Shown in pieces: positions 1-8,628 of a stretch of 64,000 nt of DNA. The translations under genes and the position numbers were made by a program. The DNA is from Thermoanaerobaculia bacterium (GTDB lineage Bacteria > Acidobacteriota > Thermoanaerobaculia > Multivoradales > Multivoraceae), in NCBI GenBank assembly GCA_022822365.1, contig JAJEBV010000005.1, positions 46,880 through 110,879 on the forward strand, given 5' to 3'. The notes beneath the pieces are model-generated. The model was not told where the DNA came from. It made no database searches and was given only the letters and a program-made list of their open reading frames with translations. The stretch's first letter is position 1. Every line of letters starts with the position of its first letter.

Positions 1-785
1 CCGGCACGACGCTCATGCAGCAGATCGTCCACGGTCTCCGCACCGGCGGCGACATGGACTTCGACGAGATCACGGAGGTCGTCCCCTGGATCGAAGTCGC
101 CCACGACGTCGGCCTCGACCTCGACGCACGCCAGCGCGCCGATCCGCGAGCGTTCAAGACCCACCTGAGCCGGGACCTGGCCCCGAAGGGCGGCCGCAAC
201 ATCTTCGTCGTCCGCGACCCGGTCGATTCACTCGTCTCCTTCTTCCACTTCTTCAGCGGCTGGGTGTTCGAGCCCGGAACCGTCTCGATCCGCGACTTCG
301 CCCTCGACTTCGTCTTCCACGGCACCCGCAGCGGCCGCTACTGGGAACACCTCGTGTCCTGGTGGCCCGAGCGCCTCGACCCGAACACCCTCTGGCTCTG
401 CTTCGAGAACGTCGTCGCCGACCTCCCCGCCGCCACCGCCCGCGTCGCCGCCTTCCTCGGCCTCGACCCGAAACACCCAAACATCGAGATCGCGGCCCGC
501 CAGGCGTCAATCGACTTCATGCGGGAACACGGCTCGAAGTTCGACGACCATCTCGTCCGCAACGCCCGCAACGCCGCCTGCGGCCTCCCCGACTCCGGCA
601 CCACGTCGAAGGTCCGCAAAGGCAAGGCCGGCGAAGGCTCCCGTGAAGTTCCGCGGGAGGTCATACACGCCTGGAACCAGGAGTGGCAGCGCATCGTCGA
701 ACCGGCCACGGGGCACGGGTCGTATGCAGAGCTTCGCCGCTACAGCAGGCCGTCCGGGGGCGCCGGCCGAGCGCGCTGGTTGTAG
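1..785 (+). CDS. Sulfotransferase domain protein, 5' end cut by window
   Basis: This is the C-terminal part of a PAPS-dependent sulfotransferase, which would transfer sulfate from PAPS to a hydroxyl or amine acceptor. The reading frame is open to the window edge, and the first visible codons read G-T-T-L-M-Q-Q. That is the second half of the 5'-phosphosulfate-binding loop (PKSGTT), so the true start lies before base 1 and the ATG at 15 is internal. The 3'-phosphate-binding motif VVRDPVDSLVSFF follows about 65 residues later, then a family-typical WLCFENVVADLP segment and a late KVRKGKAGE loop. The 3' end overlaps the convergent GST gene by 46 bases. The acceptor cannot be told from the sequence. 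Family is certain; substrate unknown. Confidence 0.88.
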   Translation, partial: GTTLMQQIVHGLRTGGDMDFDEITEVVPWIEVAHDVGLDLDARQRADPRAFKTHLSRDLAPKGGRNIFVVRDPVDSLVSFFHFFSGWVFEPGTVSIRDFALDFVFHGTRSGRYWEHLVSWWPERLDPNTLWLCFENVVADLPAATARVAAFLGLDPKHPNIEIAARQASIDFMREHGSKFDDHLVRNARNAACGLPDSGTTSKVRKGKAGEGSREVPREVIHAWNQEWQRIVEPATGHGSYAELRRYSRPSGGAGRARWL

Positions 786-1474
786 AGCAGTTTCTTCAGC
801 CGAGCGCGTTCCTCGTCTGAGAGGTTCGCGTAGTCGATCGCCTCGCCGCTCGAGACGTCCATGCCGCGCCGGACCGCAGGACGGGCGCCGACTTCCTCGA
901 ACCAGCGCTTGAAGTAGGGAAACTCCTCGATGTCCTGCTGCTGGTCCTCCCACCGAACCGTCCACGGATAGCAGATCATGTCCGCGATCGTGTACTCGTC
1001 GCCGATCAGGTACCGGCGGTCGTAGAGGCGGTTGTTCATCACGCCGTAAAGGCGGTTCACCTCGTCGGTGAAGCGGCGCACGGCGTAGCTCTGGTCGCCC
1101 TCCGTGTCCCGCAGTCGACGGAAGTGGCCGCACTCGCCCGACTTCGGCCCCTGGTTCGCCATCTGCCAGATGAGCCACTGGTTCACCTCGTGGCGGGCAC
1201 GCAGGTCCTGAGGGTAGAACTGGCCGGCCTTTTCCGCGACGTACATCATGATCGCGCCGGATTCGAAGAGCGCGACCGGCTCGCCGCCGTCGGCCGGCTC
1301 GTGGTCCACCATCGCCGGCATCCGGTTGTTCGGCGAGATCGCGAGGAACTCCTCCTTGAACTGGTCGCCGAATCCGATCCGGCAGGGCACGATCCGGTAC
1401 GGAAGCCCGCACTCCTCGAGCAAGATCGTGACCTTCTTGCCGTTCGGCGTCGGCCAGTAGTGCAGATCGATCAT
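740..1474 (-). CDS. Glutathione S-transferase, YfcG/Nu-class type
   Basis: A 244-residue cytoplasmic protein of the GST fold. Residues 1-85 form the thioredoxin-like domain and the rest the all-helical domain. The N-terminal motif HYWPTPNGKK places Thr9 and Asn11 where E. coli YfcG uses them to hold glutathione instead of a catalytic Tyr or Ser. FESGAIMMYVAEK gives the Glu-Ser pair that binds the gamma-glutamyl end. YfcG-type enzymes are disulfide reductases and peroxidases more than classical conjugating GSTs, so a thiol-redox role is likely. I chose the ATG at 1474 because an AGGAG lies just upstream and family homology begins there, although the frame stays open further upstream. It runs convergent with the sulfotransferase and divergent from the next gene. 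Confidence 0.88.
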   Translation of the reverse strand: MIDLHYWPTPNGKKVTILLEECGLPYRIVPCRIGFGDQFKEEFLAISPNNRMPAMVDHEPADGGEPVALFESGAIMMYVAEKAGQFYPQDLRARHEVNQWLIWQMANQGPKSGECGHFRRLRDTEGDQSYAVRRFTDEVNRLYGVMNNRLYDRRYLIGDEYTIADMICYPWTVRWEDQQQDIEEFPYFKRWFEEVGARPAVRRGMDVSSGEAIDYANLSDEERARLKKLLYNQRARPAPPDGLL

Positions 1475-1617
1475 CGCGATGGCTCCTGTGAATCCGGCCC
1501 GGCTGGCCGCGCGGTTCTTCTCTCGATGGACCTTGAGACGGCGCAGGATAGCGGACCCACCGCGATACGCTGTCGTTCGCCCCGCCGACACACGGCTGGC
1601 GCAACAGGAGGTACGCG

Positions 1618-2229
1618 GTGCAGAACAGGACGACGACTCTCGCAGCAGCCATCGGCGCTCTCGCGCTCGCCGGACTCGCGGCCCCTTCCGCAGCTTTGGA
1701 ACCGGCCGACGCCGAAGCACAGCTTGCCGCCGCGATTCAGGCCGCGCCCGACGACCGGCGCGACGGGGCCCGCGTGCTCGGCTGGACCGACGAAGGCAAG
1801 GTGGTCGAGCTCCGCGCCGGGAGCAACGACCTGGTCTGCCTCGCCGCCAGGCCGGGCGTTCCTCAATGGAGCGTCGCCTGCTACCACGAGTCGCTCGAGC
1901 CGTTCATGGCCCGCGGCCGTGAGCTGACGGCCCAGGGCATCGGCGGGCAGGAGCGGATCGACATCCGTGAACGCGAGATCGCCGAGGGCAGGCTGCCGAT
2001 GCCGCGGGAACCGCGTACCCTCTACGTACTCCACGGCAGCGGCTTCGACGCCGCGGCCGGCGAGGTGAACGACGCCTACCTGCGCTGGGTGATCTACACC
2101 CCTTACGCAACGCCCGAAACGACCGGTCTGACGACCCGACCGGTTCCGGGCGCGCCCTGGCTCATGGCGCCAGGCACGGCGGGCGCGCACGTGATGATCA
2201 ATCCGCCGAGACCTGACGCCAACCCGTGA
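1618..2229 (+). CDS. Secreted protein of unknown function
   Basis: A 203-residue protein that I do not recognise. The GTG start has a strong AGGAGG six bases upstream. Residues 1-27 are a signal peptide (basic N-terminus, Ala/Leu-rich core, cleavage after SAA), so the product is periplasmic or secreted. The mature part has two Cys (CLAARPG and ACYHESLEPF), which could form a disulfide, and no recognisable catalytic motif. It overlaps the following alpha/beta hydrolase by four bases (GTGA), suggesting co-translation. It has normal base composition for the region. Confidence 0.75.
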   Translation: MQNRTTTLAAAIGALALAGLAAPSAALEPADAEAQLAAAIQAAPDDRRDGARVLGWTDEGKVVELRAGSNDLVCLAARPGVPQWSVACYHESLEPFMARGRELTAQGIGGQERIDIREREIAEGRLPMPREPRTLYVLHGSGFDAAAGEVNDAYLRWVIYTPYATPETTGLTTRPVPGAPWLMAPGTAGAHVMINPPRPDANP

Positions 2230-3131
2230 GCACCTCGTTCAGCGACAGCCCCTTCCGGGACATCGTCGGGCCTTCTTCGCAGTTCTACATTTCGCAGCGT
2301 CTTCGGCTCCATTACCTGAACTGGGGCAACGAGGACAAACCGCCCCTGGTGCTGATCCACGGCGGCCGGGACCACGCGCACAACTGGGACTGGGTGGCGA
2401 ACGCGCTCCGCGGCGACTACCACATCGTCGCGCCGGATCTGCGTGGCCACGGCGACAGCCAGTGGGCGATCGGCGGCATGTACGCGATCACCGACTTCGT
2501 GCTCGATATCGCCCAACTGCTGGAGGCGCTCGACCGCTTTCCGGTGAAGATCGTCGCGCACTCGCTGGGCGCGAACATCGCGCTTCACTACACCGGCCTC
2601 TATCCCGAGAACGTGCACAAGCTAGTGGCGATCGAGGGCATGGGACCGCCGCCCCGCGTGCTCGGCGACCGCATATCGAAGCCCGTCGACGAGAGGATGC
2701 GCGGCTGGATCGGCGCCATGCAGAAGCTCGCGGGACGGCAGCCCCGGCGCTACCCGTCGCTCGACGCGGCGGCCGAGCGGATGCAGGAGGTGAACAGCTT
2801 CCTCAGCCCCGAGCAGGCGCGCCACCTCACCGTCAACGGCATGGCGCGCAACGAGGACGGCACCTACACCTGGAAGTTCGACAACTACGTCCGCTCCTTC
2901 CCGCCCTACCGCTACGACGAAGAGGAACTGCGGAGCATCTGGGGCCGGATCACCTGCCCCACCCTGCTGGTGCGGGGCACGGAGAGCTGGGCCAGCGATC
3001 CGGTCGAGGACGGCAGGATCGAGGCGTTCCAGAACGCGGAGCTGCGGAACTTCGAAGGCGCGGGGCACTGGGTCCACCACGATCAGCTCGACGAGTTCGT
3101 GGCCGTGGCGCGGGACTTTCTGGCCGACTGA
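2226..3131 (+). CDS. Alpha/beta hydrolase
   Basis: A 301-residue alpha/beta hydrolase without a signal peptide. The oxyanion region is LIHGGRDH (HG at 45-46), the nucleophile elbow AHSLG puts the serine at 113, and the catalytic His is His281 in GAGHWVHH. The acid is probably Glu253 or Asp258 in GTESWASDP. The PDLRGHGDS block is typical of epoxide hydrolase and haloperoxidase-like relatives, but the serine nucleophile makes this an esterase, lipase or C-C hydrolase type. The substrate is unknown. The GTG start overlaps the previous stop (GTGA). The DUF418 membrane protein follows after 19 bases. Confidence 0.85.
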   Translation: MSTSFSDSPFRDIVGPSSQFYISQRLRLHYLNWGNEDKPPLVLIHGGRDHAHNWDWVANALRGDYHIVAPDLRGHGDSQWAIGGMYAITDFVLDIAQLLEALDRFPVKIVAHSLGANIALHYTGLYPENVHKLVAIEGMGPPPRVLGDRISKPVDERMRGWIGAMQKLAGRQPRRYPSLDAAAERMQEVNSFLSPEQARHLTVNGMARNEDGTYTWKFDNYVRSFPPYRYDEEELRSIWGRITCPTLLVRGTESWASDPVEDGRIEAFQNAELRNFEGAGHWVHHDQLDEFVAVARDFLAD

Positions 3132-3150
3132 CGCAGCAGCAACAGCCCCC

Positions 3151-4413
3151 GTGACGACCACCGACTCGCTCACCGAAACCGCCGCCCCTGCCAGGACAGC
3201 GCCCGTCCGCGCCGGTGAGCGCATCGCGGCGCTCGACGTTTTGCGCGGCTTCGCCGTGCTCGGCATCCTGGTGATGAACGTCCAGTCCTACGCGATGATC
3301 GAGGCGGCCTACCTGAACCCGACCGCCAACGACAAGCTCGAGGGCGCCGGTCTCTGGGTCTGGCTCATCTCGCACGTCTTCTTCGACACGAAGTTCATCG
3401 CCATCTTCTCCACCCTGTTCGGCGCCGGCATGGCCCTGATGAGCGAACGTGCGGCGGCCCGGGGTGCTTCGGTCGCGGTCCACTACCGGCGGCAGTTCTG
3501 GCTGCTGATCATCGGCCTCGCCCACGCGCACCTGATCTGGTACGGCGACATTCTCGTTCCCTACGCCCTGTGCGGCTTCCTGCTCTACAGCCTGCGCAAC
3601 CTGCATCCGTCGCGGCTGCTCGTCGCCGGTTTCGCGATGACTCTCGTCCCGCCGCTCCTGTTCACGCTGTTCGGGCTCTCCGTTCCCAGCATGCCCACCG
3701 AGGTCCGGGACGAGCTGGCCGCGGGCTGGGCGCCGCCCGTCGCCGACGTCGAAGCCGAGATCGCGGTCTACACAGGCGGCTACCTGGAGCAACTGCCGGT
3801 GCGCAGCGCCACCGCGATCGGGATGGAGACGTCCGTGTTCCTGATCCTCTTCCTGTGGCGCTGCGGCGGCCTGATGCTGGTCGGCATGGCGCTCTTCAAG
3901 CTCGGCGTGCTCTCGGCAAGGAGTTCTCCCGCCACGTACCGGCGCATGGCGGCGACGGGACTCACCGTCGGCCTGGCGATCGTGCTCGCCGGTGTGCTGT
4001 ACAACGCCCGGCACGAGTTCGCCTTCGAACACTCGACGTTCCAGGGTCAGACGTTCAACCTCACCGGGTCGCTCGGCGTCGCCCTCGGTTTCATCGCCCT
4101 GGTCATGCTGGCGGTGCAGAACGGATGGCTGCCCGGGTTGCAGCGCCGGCTGGCGGCGGCTGGACGCATGGCGCTCTCGAACTACATCAGCCAGAGCGTG
4201 ATCTGTACCCTCACCTTCTACGGCCACGGTTTCGGCCTGTTCGAGCAGGTCGGTCGTCTCGGCCAGCTCGCAATCGTGGTGGCGATCTGGGTGCTCCAGT
4301 TGCTCTGGTCGCCCTGGTGGCTGGCCCGCTTCCGCTTCGGACCGCTCGAGTGGCTGTGGCGATCGCTGACCTACATGAAGTTCCAGCCCATGGCGGTGCG
4401 CTCGCCCGCCTGA
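3151..4413 (+). CDS. DUF418 family membrane protein (YeiB-like)
   Basis: A 420-residue polytopic inner-membrane protein. The N-terminus ERIAALDVLRGFAVLGILVM is the signature opening of the YeiB/DUF418 family and recalls the acyltransferase-3 fold. About eight to ten hydrophobic segments follow. The C-terminal block, with ALSNYISQSVICT, LLWSPWWLARF and GPLEWLWRSLTY, is the DUF418 domain. The function of this family is unsettled; transport or membrane-bound acyl transfer has been suggested. Starts at GTG, co-directional with the hydrolase upstream. Confidence 0.88.
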   Translation: MTTTDSLTETAAPARTAPVRAGERIAALDVLRGFAVLGILVMNVQSYAMIEAAYLNPTANDKLEGAGLWVWLISHVFFDTKFIAIFSTLFGAGMALMSERAAARGASVAVHYRRQFWLLIIGLAHAHLIWYGDILVPYALCGFLLYSLRNLHPSRLLVAGFAMTLVPPLLFTLFGLSVPSMPTEVRDELAAGWAPPVADVEAEIAVYTGGYLEQLPVRSATAIGMETSVFLILFLWRCGGLMLVGMALFKLGVLSARSSPATYRRMAATGLTVGLAIVLAGVLYNARHEFAFEHSTFQGQTFNLTGSLGVALGFIALVMLAVQNGWLPGLQRRLAAAGRMALSNYISQSVICTLTFYGHGFGLFEQVGRLGQLAIVVAIWVLQLLWSPWWLARFRFGPLEWLWRSLTYMKFQPMAVRSPA

Positions 4414-4437
4414 CGTCCCACCCGAAAGGAGCCTGTC

Positions 4438-4941
4438 ATGATCCGCCCCCTTTCCGCCGCTACGTTCACCTTCTTCACCGTGGCCCTGCTGGCCACCGGA
4501 GGCGCCGCCATGGGCCAGATCGCACCGGAACCCGAACAGATCGAGGAGATGTTGAAGGGACCGGCCGACACGCCGGTCGTCATGGTCAACCTGCTGCGGT
4601 TCAAGAAGGAGGCCGACGCCCCCGACGAGGGCCTGTCCGGCCAGGAGGCCTACGGCAGATACGGCGCCCAGATGATCCGGTGGGTCACCTCCCAGGGCGG
4701 CCGGCTGATCTGGTCCGGCCGCGTCGATTCGATGGTGATCGGCGACACGGACGAGTACTTCCACCAGGTAGCTCTGGTCGAGTATCCCTCGCGAGCGGAG
4801 TTCCTGCGCATCGCGGGCGATCCGCGCGTCGCCGAGTTCGCGGTCCACCGCACCGCGGGGCTCGACATGCAGTGGTTGATCGCGACGACGGCGTCGACAG
4901 AACTCCTCCAGGCACCCTCGGAGGAGGAATCGGACGGCTGA
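4438..4941 (+). CDS. Secreted DUF1330-like protein
   Basis: A 167-residue protein with a signal peptide (residues 1-23, ending MGQ). The mature part resembles the dimeric alpha-beta barrel (DUF1330-like) fold: VVMVNLLRFKKEA, a YGRYGAQM helix, GGRLIWSGRVDSMVIGD, VALVEYPSRAEFL and a final hydrophobic strand. Such proteins often act as small heme-degrading or monooxygenase-like folds, but no catalytic residue can be assigned here, and export is unusual for the fold. The start is set by AAAGGAG eight bases upstream. The family call is by motif pattern only. Confidence 0.7.
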   Translation: MIRPLSAATFTFFTVALLATGGAAMGQIAPEPEQIEEMLKGPADTPVVMVNLLRFKKEADAPDEGLSGQEAYGRYGAQMIRWVTSQGGRLIWSGRVDSMVIGDTDEYFHQVALVEYPSRAEFLRIAGDPRVAEFAVHRTAGLDMQWLIATTASTELLQAPSEEESDG

Positions 4942-5043
4942 GAACTCCGCACGAGGTCCGCTCGGCTCTGAGTTACACTCGTGCGGCTCAGACTCTCCGC
5001 GGACGATTCCCACCCATCCCCCTGAGGTAAGGAGATTCCGGAT

Positions 5044-5580
5044 ATGCGCTCGAAGAAGCTGGTCGCTGTTGTCGCAGCCGCCGTCGTCCTGGCCGCCGGC
5101 TCGTCTATCGTCGCGGCGCCCGCCGCGGCCTCCGAGAACGAGGAACCCGTCGGCAACCTGGCCGAGCTGATGCGCGCCATCCTGTTCCCGAACTCGAACT
5201 TCCTGTTCGATGTCCAGATGACCGATCCGGGGAGTCCGCCGGACCCGGCCGAGGAGGGCGACGGCACCGTCTCTTCCCTCTTCTCCGGCATCTACACCGG
5301 CTGGCTGGTTCCCCAGCAGGCGGCCCTGGCTCTGGCCGAGGTCGAGCCGCTGATCATGAACCCGGACCGCTTGTGCCAGAACGGCACGCCGGCGCCGGTG
5401 GGCAACGAGGACTACCAGAAGTACGCGAAGCAGTTGACCGAGGTCGCGAAGAAGATCTACGCCGCCGCCCACGAAGAGGACCGCGACACGGTCAGCGACC
5501 TGACGAACGCACTCGCCGGGGCCTGCGAGGATTGCCACGCGATCTATCGCCGCTACCCGGAGTCGTCTCGCTGCAAGTAG
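5044..5580 (+). CDS. Periplasmic c-type cytochrome (c'-like)
   Basis: A 178-residue exported cytochrome. Residues 1-29 form a signal peptide (AAPAAAS). One heme attachment motif CEDCH lies near the C-terminus (Cys161, Cys164, His165), followed by a helix IYRRYPESS. That arrangement, with preceding helices rich in K and E, is that of cytochrome c'/c-556-type four-helix bundles. A distal Met or open sixth site cannot be decided. SD TAAGGAG lies nine bases from the ATG. It opens a co-directional run with two membrane proteins and two PQQ dehydrogenases, so it is a candidate electron acceptor for them (inference). A TACACT at 4974-4979 could be a -10 box, but no -35 is evident. Confidence 0.82.
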   Translation: MRSKKLVAVVAAAVVLAAGSSIVAAPAAASENEEPVGNLAELMRAILFPNSNFLFDVQMTDPGSPPDPAEEGDGTVSSLFSGIYTGWLVPQQAALALAEVEPLIMNPDRLCQNGTPAPVGNEDYQKYAKQLTEVAKKIYAAAHEEDRDTVSDLTNALAGACEDCHAIYRRYPESSRCK

Positions 5581-5625
5581 TTCCCGGCAACGCGCCCCGG
5601 CCTCGCAGACCACCCACCGATTCCC

Positions 5626-6150
5626 ATGCGTAGCCTCTTCGAATGGGTCGATGCGCTGCCCAGCAGCATCGCGCTGCGGGAGTCCCTGAACGCCTACCCG
5701 ACGATGCTGACGATCCACGTCGTCAGCATGTGCCTGTTCGCCGGCCTGATCGCCTACTGGGACATGCGGCTCGTCGGGTTGACGCTCAGGAAGGTACCCG
5801 TCTCCAACATTCCGACCCGCCTCTTCCCCTGGGCGCTGACCGGCTACGGCATCAACCTGATCACCGGCGGCCTGCTGCTCTACAGCCAGCCGATGCGTTA
5901 CTACGGCAACTTCTACTTCTGGGCCAAGATGGCGCTGATGCTGATTGCCGGCATCAACATGTTCTGGTTCCACTACGCGACCTACAAGTCGGTCCAGGCC
6001 TGGGACCAGGGGCGGGAGATCCCGATGAACGCCCGGCTGGCCGGTGTCGTATCCCTGGTGCTGTGGGCGGCCGTCGTGGTCACCGGCCGGATGATGGCCT
6101 ACAGCGGCCTGATGCCCCAGTGGTGGAACAACCTGAACATCGGCGCCTGA
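5626..6150 (+). CDS. Small four-helix membrane protein, paralogue of next gene
   Basis: A 174-residue inner-membrane protein with about four transmembrane segments. It shares a pattern with the next gene: FEWVDALPSS near the N-terminus, a His in the first membrane helix (TIHVVSM), a DMRLVG loop, then a Tyr-Tyr before a Phe-Trp-x-Lys turn (RYYGNFYFWAKM). The two are clear paralogues. From memory they match a family labelled DUF6644, but this was not searched. Conserved membrane His residues raise the possibility of heme b or quinone binding. It sits between a cytochrome c and a PQQ dehydrogenase, so a role as membrane electron conduit is an inference. Confidence 0.78.
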   Translation: MRSLFEWVDALPSSIALRESLNAYPTMLTIHVVSMCLFAGLIAYWDMRLVGLTLRKVPVSNIPTRLFPWALTGYGINLITGGLLLYSQPMRYYGNFYFWAKMALMLIAGINMFWFHYATYKSVQAWDQGREIPMNARLAGVVSLVLWAAVVVTGRMMAYSGLMPQWWNNLNIGA

Positions 6151-6172
6151 AGAAGCCGCGGAGGATCGTCCC

Positions 6173-6646
6173 ATGTTGCAGTCCTTCTTCCAGTGGATGC
6201 AGGGCCTTCCGTTCAGCGCCTGGATGCTGGAGGAAACCTGGGCGTCGCCGATCATCCAGTGCGCCCACCTGGTCGCGCTGGTGGCGTTCGCCGGCGCCGT
6301 GCTGGTGGTCGACATGCGGCTGCTCGGCCGCGGCCTGATCAAGACGCCGCTCAACCAGCTCGCCCGCGAAATGGACCGCTGGATGATCTGGAGCTTCGTC
6401 GCCCTGTTCGTGACCGGCGCGCCCCAGGTCCTGTCGACGGCGCTCAAGCAGTACTACAGCCCGTTCTTCTGGTGGAAGATGCAGATCGTCATCATCGGGC
6501 TGCTCTTCAACTTCACGATCCGCCGCCGGGTCGCCTTCGCCGAGGAAGGATCGCTTGGACACTGGCCGAAGGTCGTCGGCTTCCTCTCGATCGGCATGTG
6601 GACCGGCGTCTCGGTCTACGCCCGGCTGATCGGGCTGCTGTCCTGA
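6173..6646 (+). CDS. Small four-helix membrane protein, paralogue of preceding gene
   Basis: A 157-residue polytopic membrane protein, 22 bases after its paralogue. It repeats the same landmarks: FQWMQGLPFS, a membrane His (QCAHLVALV), VVDMRLLGRGL, KQYYSPFFWWKMQ, and a last hydrophobic helix ending at the C-terminus. It probably works with the preceding protein as a heterodimer (inference). Its 3' end overlaps the start region of the PQQ dehydrogenase, which suggests coupled translation. No enzymatic motif is seen. Confidence 0.78.
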   Translation: MLQSFFQWMQGLPFSAWMLEETWASPIIQCAHLVALVAFAGAVLVVDMRLLGRGLIKTPLNQLAREMDRWMIWSFVALFVTGAPQVLSTALKQYYSPFFWWKMQIVIIGLLFNFTIRRRVAFAEEGSLGHWPKVVGFLSIGMWTGVSVYARLIGLLS

Positions 6647-8628
6647 GCACCCGTTCCAGCCTCGCTGCGGCCGTGGCGGCGCTCGCCGCCTCCTTGGCGG
6701 GCCTGCCGCTCACGGCGCAGACCGGAGCCGCCGGCGACTGGCCCGCGTTCGGCGGCGATCCCGGCAACCGCAAGTACTCGACGCTCGATCAGATCGACCG
6801 CGAGAACTTCCAGAAGCTCGAAGTCGCCTGGAGCTGGCGATCGGTCGCCGCCGACACCGAAGTGCCGAGCAGCGTGCGGCGCGGCCAGTTCAAGGCGATT
6901 CCGCTCGAGGTCGGGGGCCGGATCTTCGTCTCCACGTCCCTCAGCCAGGTCGCGGCCATCGACGCGGCGAGCGGCGAGACGCTCTGGACGTACGACCCGG
7001 AGAGCTGGCGAGCAGGGCGGCCCGCGAACCTCGGCTTCCACCATCGGGGCGTCGCCTGGTGGACGGACGGCCAGAGCGAGCGGATCCTGATCCCGACCCA
7101 CGACCGCCGGCTCGTCTCGATCGACGCCACGACGGGCGAACCGGACCCCGGCTTCGGCGACGGCGGCGCGGTCGAGATGACGCCGCACCTCGGGCGCGAG
7201 GTGATGGAACGCCTGACGACCCACAGTTCGCCGCCGGCGGTCTGCGGCAACACGGTGATCGTCGGCTCGATCGTCGCCGACTTCGCGACCCACAAGGAAG
7301 CGCCGCCCGGCTTCGTCCGCGCCTACGACATCCCGACCGGCGATCTGGCCTGGGTCTTCCACACGATTCCCCAGAACGACGAGCTCGGAGTCGAGACCTG
7401 GGAGGACGAGTCCTGGCGCTATAGCGGGAACACGAACGTGTGGTCGATGATCGCGGTCGACGAGGAGGCCGGCACCGCCTTCCTGCCGATCGGCACGCCG
7501 ACCAACGACCTCTACGGAGGCCACCGGCTCGGCGACAACCTGTACGCCGAGAGCATCGTCGCGGTCGACTGCGAAACGGGCGAGCGTCGCTGGCACTACC
7601 AGTTCGTCCACCACGGCCTCTGGGACTACGACCCGCCCACCGCCCCGAACCTGTTCGAGGCCACGGTCGACGGTCGGCGGGTCGAGGGCGTCGTCCAGGT
7701 CACCAAGCAGGCCTTCGCCTTCGTCTTCGACCGCAGAACCGGCAAGCCGGTCTGGGAGATCGAAGAACGAGAGGTGCCCGAGAGCGACGTCCCCGGCGAG
7801 CGGGCGGCACCGACCCAGCCCTTCCCGACCCGGCCGGCCCCCTTCGACCGCCAGGGAATCACCGAGAACGACCTGATCGACTGGACCCCCGAACTCCGGG
7901 CCGAGGCACTCGAGATCGTCGAGGACTACGATCTCGTGCCGCTGTACACCCCACCGAGGGTCGAGGGCGCCGGCAAGCCGACGGTCCAGTTGCCGTCCGA
8001 CGGCGGCGGCGCGAACTGGACCGGCGCCGCCGTCGACCCGGAAACCGGCGTGCTCTACGTGATCTCGCACACCCGTCCGGCGAGCGTCTCCCTGTCCCGG
8101 CCCGATCCGAACCGCTCCAACCTGAGGTTCTCGCCCAACCGCTGGTATCAGACCCTCGAGGGACCCCGCGGTCTGCCCCTGGTCAAGCCGCCCTATGGCC
8201 GGATAACGGCGATCGACCTCTCCACCGGCGATCACCTGTGGATGGTCCCCCACGGCGTGGGGCCGGTGAAGCACCCCGCGATCGCCCACCTGGAACTCGA
8301 CCGGCTCGGCCAGGTCAACCACACCGCGGCGCCCCTGGTCACGTCCACCCTGTTGTTCGTCACCGCGGCCCCGGAGCGCTCCGGCGATCCCGAGGCCGAA
8401 GAGCCCGACGTGCCGCCGGAGATCAGCGTCTACGACAAGAAGACCGGGGAGTACCTGGGCGGCATCAAACTTCCCGACACTCCGAACTCGAACCTCATCA
8501 CCTATGAACACGACGGCCGGCAGTATCTGGCCGTGGCCACCGGCGGTGGCCGATTCGGCATCGGCGGCGGCGGTTCCTCGCCCGAACTCGTCGCCCTGGC
8601 CCTGCCTCGAGAGGAACCCAAGCCATGA
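6598..8628 (+). CDS. PQQ-dependent dehydrogenase, glucose-dehydrogenase-like, no heme domain
   Basis: A periplasmic quinoprotein of about 660-676 residues with an eight-bladed propeller. DWPAFGGDPGNRKYSTLDQI opens the propeller; HHGLWDYDPPTAP is the active-site signature of the membrane glucose/quinate dehydrogenase branch (the Asp after Leu-Trp is the catalytic base). It lacks both the five N-terminal membrane helices of Gcd and any CxxCH, so electrons must leave through a partner. The start is uncertain. No ATG exists; a GTG at 6598 gives a long N-region before an Ala/Leu signal peptide ending LTAQ, while a CTG at 6643 would overlap the upstream stop as CTGA. It overlaps the next quinoprotein by four bases (ATGA). 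Substrate is a sugar, polyol or alcohol, undetermined. Confidence 0.85.
   Translation: MDRRLGLRPADRAAVLSTRSSLAAAVAALAASLAGLPLTAQTGAAGDWPAFGGDPGNRKYSTLDQIDRENFQKLEVAWSWRSVAADTEVPSSVRRGQFKAIPLEVGGRIFVSTSLSQVAAIDAASGETLWTYDPESWRAGRPANLGFHHRGVAWWTDGQSERILIPTHDRRLVSIDATTGEPDPGFGDGGAVEMTPHLGREVMERLTTHSSPPAVCGNTVIVGSIVADFATHKEAPPGFVRAYDIPTGDLAWVFHTIPQNDELGVETWEDESWRYSGNTNVWSMIAVDEEAGTAFLPIGTPTNDLYGGHRLGDNLYAESIVAVDCETGERRWHYQFVHHGLWDYDPPTAPNLFEATVDGRRVEGVVQVTKQAFAFVFDRRTGKPVWEIEEREVPESDVPGERAAPTQPFPTRPAPFDRQGITENDLIDWTPELRAEALEIVEDYDLVPLYTPPRVEGAGKPTVQLPSDGGGANWTGAAVDPETGVLYVISHTRPASVSLSRPDPNRSNLRFSPNRWYQTLEGPRGLPLVKPPYGRITAIDLSTGDHLWMVPHGVGPVKHPAIAHLELDRLGQVNHTAAPLVTSTLLFVTAAPERSGDPEAEEPDVPPEISVYDKKTGEYLGGIKLPDTPNSNLITYEHDGRQYLAVATGGGRFGIGGGGSSPELVALALPREEPKP

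Noticed and set aside
4974..4979. TACACT as promoter of the cytochrome c gene
   Set aside because: A similar TACACT precedes the tRNA, but neither has a convincing -35 at the right distance, so I do not list it as a feature.
2950..6447. Minus-strand frame of more than 1100 codons opposite the hydrolase-to-membrane-protein run
   Set aside because: It lies antisense to several genes with clear families, has low-complexity Arg/Gly/Asp-rich translation and no motif. Long antisense frames are expected at this GC content.
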